A stretch of DNA of 6,792 nt from assembly GCA_021443605.1 (NCBI GenBank), contig JABUTQ010000280.1:1-6792 (forward strand), in the 5' to 3' direction. Positions 5,570-6,792 of the stretch are shown here, one piece after another. The stretch comes from Bacteroidales bacterium. Lineage in GTDB: Bacteria; Bacteroidota; Bacteroidia; Bacteroidales; UBA932. The stretch's first letter is position 1, and the number at the start of each line of letters is the position of its first letter. Below the pieces are notes generated by a model, which made no database searches, had not been told where the DNA came from, and saw only the letters and a list, made by a program, of their open reading frames with translations. A program made the translations under genes and the position numbers.

Positions 5570-6643
5570 ATGATGAAAAAAGGAAACAAATATGGTGTTC
5601 ACCGTGTAATTGAGCCCAAGGGTGTTCTTCCCCAGCCGGCAAACAAGATTGACAACAATATGGACGAAATCTACGACAATGAGATTCTGATTGACGTCCA
5701 GACACTCAATATCGATTCAGCATCTTTCACTGACATACACAATTATGCCAAACAGCAGGCCGGCGAAGGTGCTTCCGAAGAGAAGATAATCGAAGAAATC
5801 AAGAAGGAGATGTTCCTCAACGTCGAGCTCCAGGGCAAGCACCGCAACCGCCGTACAGGGTCTGGTGGAATGCTCCTTGGAAAGGTCGAGAAGATTGGCG
5901 AGACCCTCGAAGGCAAAATCGACCTCAAAGTGGGAGACCGTATCGCAACTCTCGTTTCATTGTCCCTCACTCCTTTAAGGATTGACGAAATCATCGCCAT
6001 CCGTGCCGATGTTGATCAGGTGGATATCAAAGGGAAGGCAATTCTCTTCGAAAGCGGCATATATGCAAAGATTCCCGACGATATGCCCGAAAAGCTCGCA
6101 CTCTCTGCCCTTGACGTTGCCGGTGCTCCCGCCCAGACGGCAAAACTCTGCCAGTATGGACAGAATGTAGTTATTCTCGGAGCCGGAGGAAAGAGCGGAA
6201 TGCTCTGCTGCTATGAGGCTAAAAAACGCGTAGGCGTAACAGGTAAAGTTATCGGTCTTGCAAACAGCCCCAAATCGACAAACCGTATCAAGAATCTCGG
6301 TTTCTGTGATGTTGTTGAGAGCGTTGCCGGCAAGACTCCCGTAGAAGTTGCAGAGTTGGTAAGCTCACTCACAGGTGGAAAGATGGCAGATGTCACAATC
6401 AATTGCGTGAATGTTCCCGACCAGGAGATGACAGCTGTCCTCTGCACAAAGGATGACGGTGTAGTATATTTCTTCTCTATGGCCACCAGCTTCACAAAAG
6501 CCGCTCTCGGTGCTGAAGGTATTGGTGCAGACGTGAATATGATTATCGGAAACGGCTACACCAAAGGACATGCCGAATTCACTCTTCAGGAGCTTCGCGA
6601 AAGTCCTGAGCTCCGCAAGATTTTTGAAGAACTTTACGCATAG
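5570..6643 (+). CDS. kdd: L-erythro-3,5-diaminohexanoate dehydrogenase
   Basis: Kdd performs the NAD(P)-dependent oxidative deamination of 3,5-diaminohexanoate to 5-amino-3-oxohexanoate, which feeds Kce. The 357-residue protein has an N-terminal segment rich in family-specific sequence (GVHRVIEPKGVLPQPANKID at 9-28; LQGKHRNRRTGSGGMLLG at 87-104) and a medium-chain-dehydrogenase-like Rossmann half with the dinucleotide loop VVILGAGGKSG at 200-210. Further blocks follow at about 273-284 (ADVTINCVNVPD) and 302-330. It starts 34 nt after kce; the leader AAACTACTATGATGAAAAA resembles that of the CoA-transferase gene, and an ATG three bases later is equally possible. kamA starts 6 nt after its stop. 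Codons ending in C are frequent, as in kce, which may reflect high expression. The assignment is firm from sequence and context. Confidence 0.93.
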   Translation: MMKKGNKYGVHRVIEPKGVLPQPANKIDNNMDEIYDNEILIDVQTLNIDSASFTDIHNYAKQQAGEGASEEKIIEEIKKEMFLNVELQGKHRNRRTGSGGMLLGKVEKIGETLEGKIDLKVGDRIATLVSLSLTPLRIDEIIAIRADVDQVDIKGKAILFESGIYAKIPDDMPEKLALSALDVAGAPAQTAKLCQYGQNVVILGAGGKSGMLCCYEAKKRVGVTGKVIGLANSPKSTNRIKNLGFCDVVESVAGKTPVEVAELVSSLTGGKMADVTINCVNVPDQEMTAVLCTKDDGVVYFFSMATSFTKAALGAEGIGADVNMIIGNGYTKGHAEFTLQELRESPELRKIFEELYA

Positions 6644-6649
6644 CTGATT

Positions 6650-6792
6650 ATGAACGTTTCAAGAAGGAAAGAGCTGTTTCCGGAAGTTTCCGATGCACAA
6701 TGGAACGACTGGAAATGGCAGGTAAAGAACAGGATAGAGACTCTCGATGAGCTAAAAAAATATGTGAAGCTCACCGAAGAGGAGGAAGAGGG
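6650..6792 (+). CDS. kamA: Lysine 2,3-aminomutase, N-terminal part (cut by window edge)
   Basis: KamA is a radical-SAM, PLP-dependent enzyme that converts L-lysine to L-beta-lysine, the first step of this pathway. Only 47 codons are in the window, but they match the characteristic N-terminus: RRKELFPEVSDAQWNDWKWQ (5-24), then VKNRIETLDELKKYVKLTEE (25-44). The CxxxCxxC iron-sulfur motif and the PLP lysine lie beyond the edge and cannot be checked. The ATG at 6650 is 6 nt after the kdd stop, so the two are very likely in one transcript. The truncation is only the end of the window, not a broken gene. Confidence 0.92.
   Translation, partial: MNVSRRKELFPEVSDAQWNDWKWQVKNRIETLDELKKYVKLTEEEEE

Overview
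The window looks like chromosomal DNA from a Bacteroidetes (Bacteroidota) bacterium. The pointers are a Bacteroidetes-type -7 element (TAACTTTG) just upstream of the first gene, gene starts preceded by A/T-rich leaders rather than clear Shine-Dalgarno sequences, the long form of the QueA family, a HRDIVLD-type acyltransferase, and protein content typical of anaerobic amino-acid fermenters. No genus can be assigned from what is visible. All seven recognised genes are on the plus strand. No tRNA, rRNA, insertion sequence, CRISPR array or convincing intrinsic terminator was seen.

Region 1 (1-293) is a very AT-rich intergenic stretch. It holds three short dyad sites of the form TTACAAnnGTAA next to a Bacteroidetes-type promoter for the first gene, plus a possible minus-strand gene start running off the left edge. 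The dyads resemble the TACA-N2-TGTA operators of the BlaI/MecI/CopY repressor family.

Region 2 (294-3493) is a set of three co-oriented genes with short gaps: a 408-residue QueA-family tRNA ribosyltransferase-isomerase (queuosine modification), an unrecognised 261-residue protein with about eight membrane segments, and a 377-residue PlsB/PlsC-like (LPLAT) acyltransferase whose motif III carries Gln in place of the usual Glu.

Region 3 (about 3510-6792) is the left part of a lysine-fermentation operon. In order: an AtoD-like CoA-transferase alpha subunit, kal (3-aminobutyryl-CoA ammonia-lyase), kce (3-keto-5-aminohexanoate cleavage enzyme), kdd (3,5-diaminohexanoate dehydrogenase), and the first 47 codons of kamA (lysine 2,3-aminomutase), cut by the right edge. 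In the known pathway KamA makes beta-lysine, KamDE makes 3,5-diaminohexanoate, Kdd oxidises and deaminates it to 3-keto-5-aminohexanoate, and Kce uses acetyl-CoA to give acetoacetate and 3-aminobutyryl-CoA. Kal then releases ammonia to give crotonyl-CoA. After reduction to butyryl-CoA, the CoA-transferase moves CoA onto acetoacetate, releasing butyrate. Genes in the window thus cover both ends of the pathway. The CoA-transferase beta subunit, KamDE and the crotonyl-CoA reduction steps are not present here. A TTG-N20-TATATTCG promoter candidate precedes this operon, and several of its genes share a near-identical leader (AAACTATCTATATG).

Most of the content belongs to known families. The less explained points are the triple operator array, the solitary CoA-transferase alpha subunit, the Glu-to-Gln change in the acyltransferase, and the unknown membrane protein.
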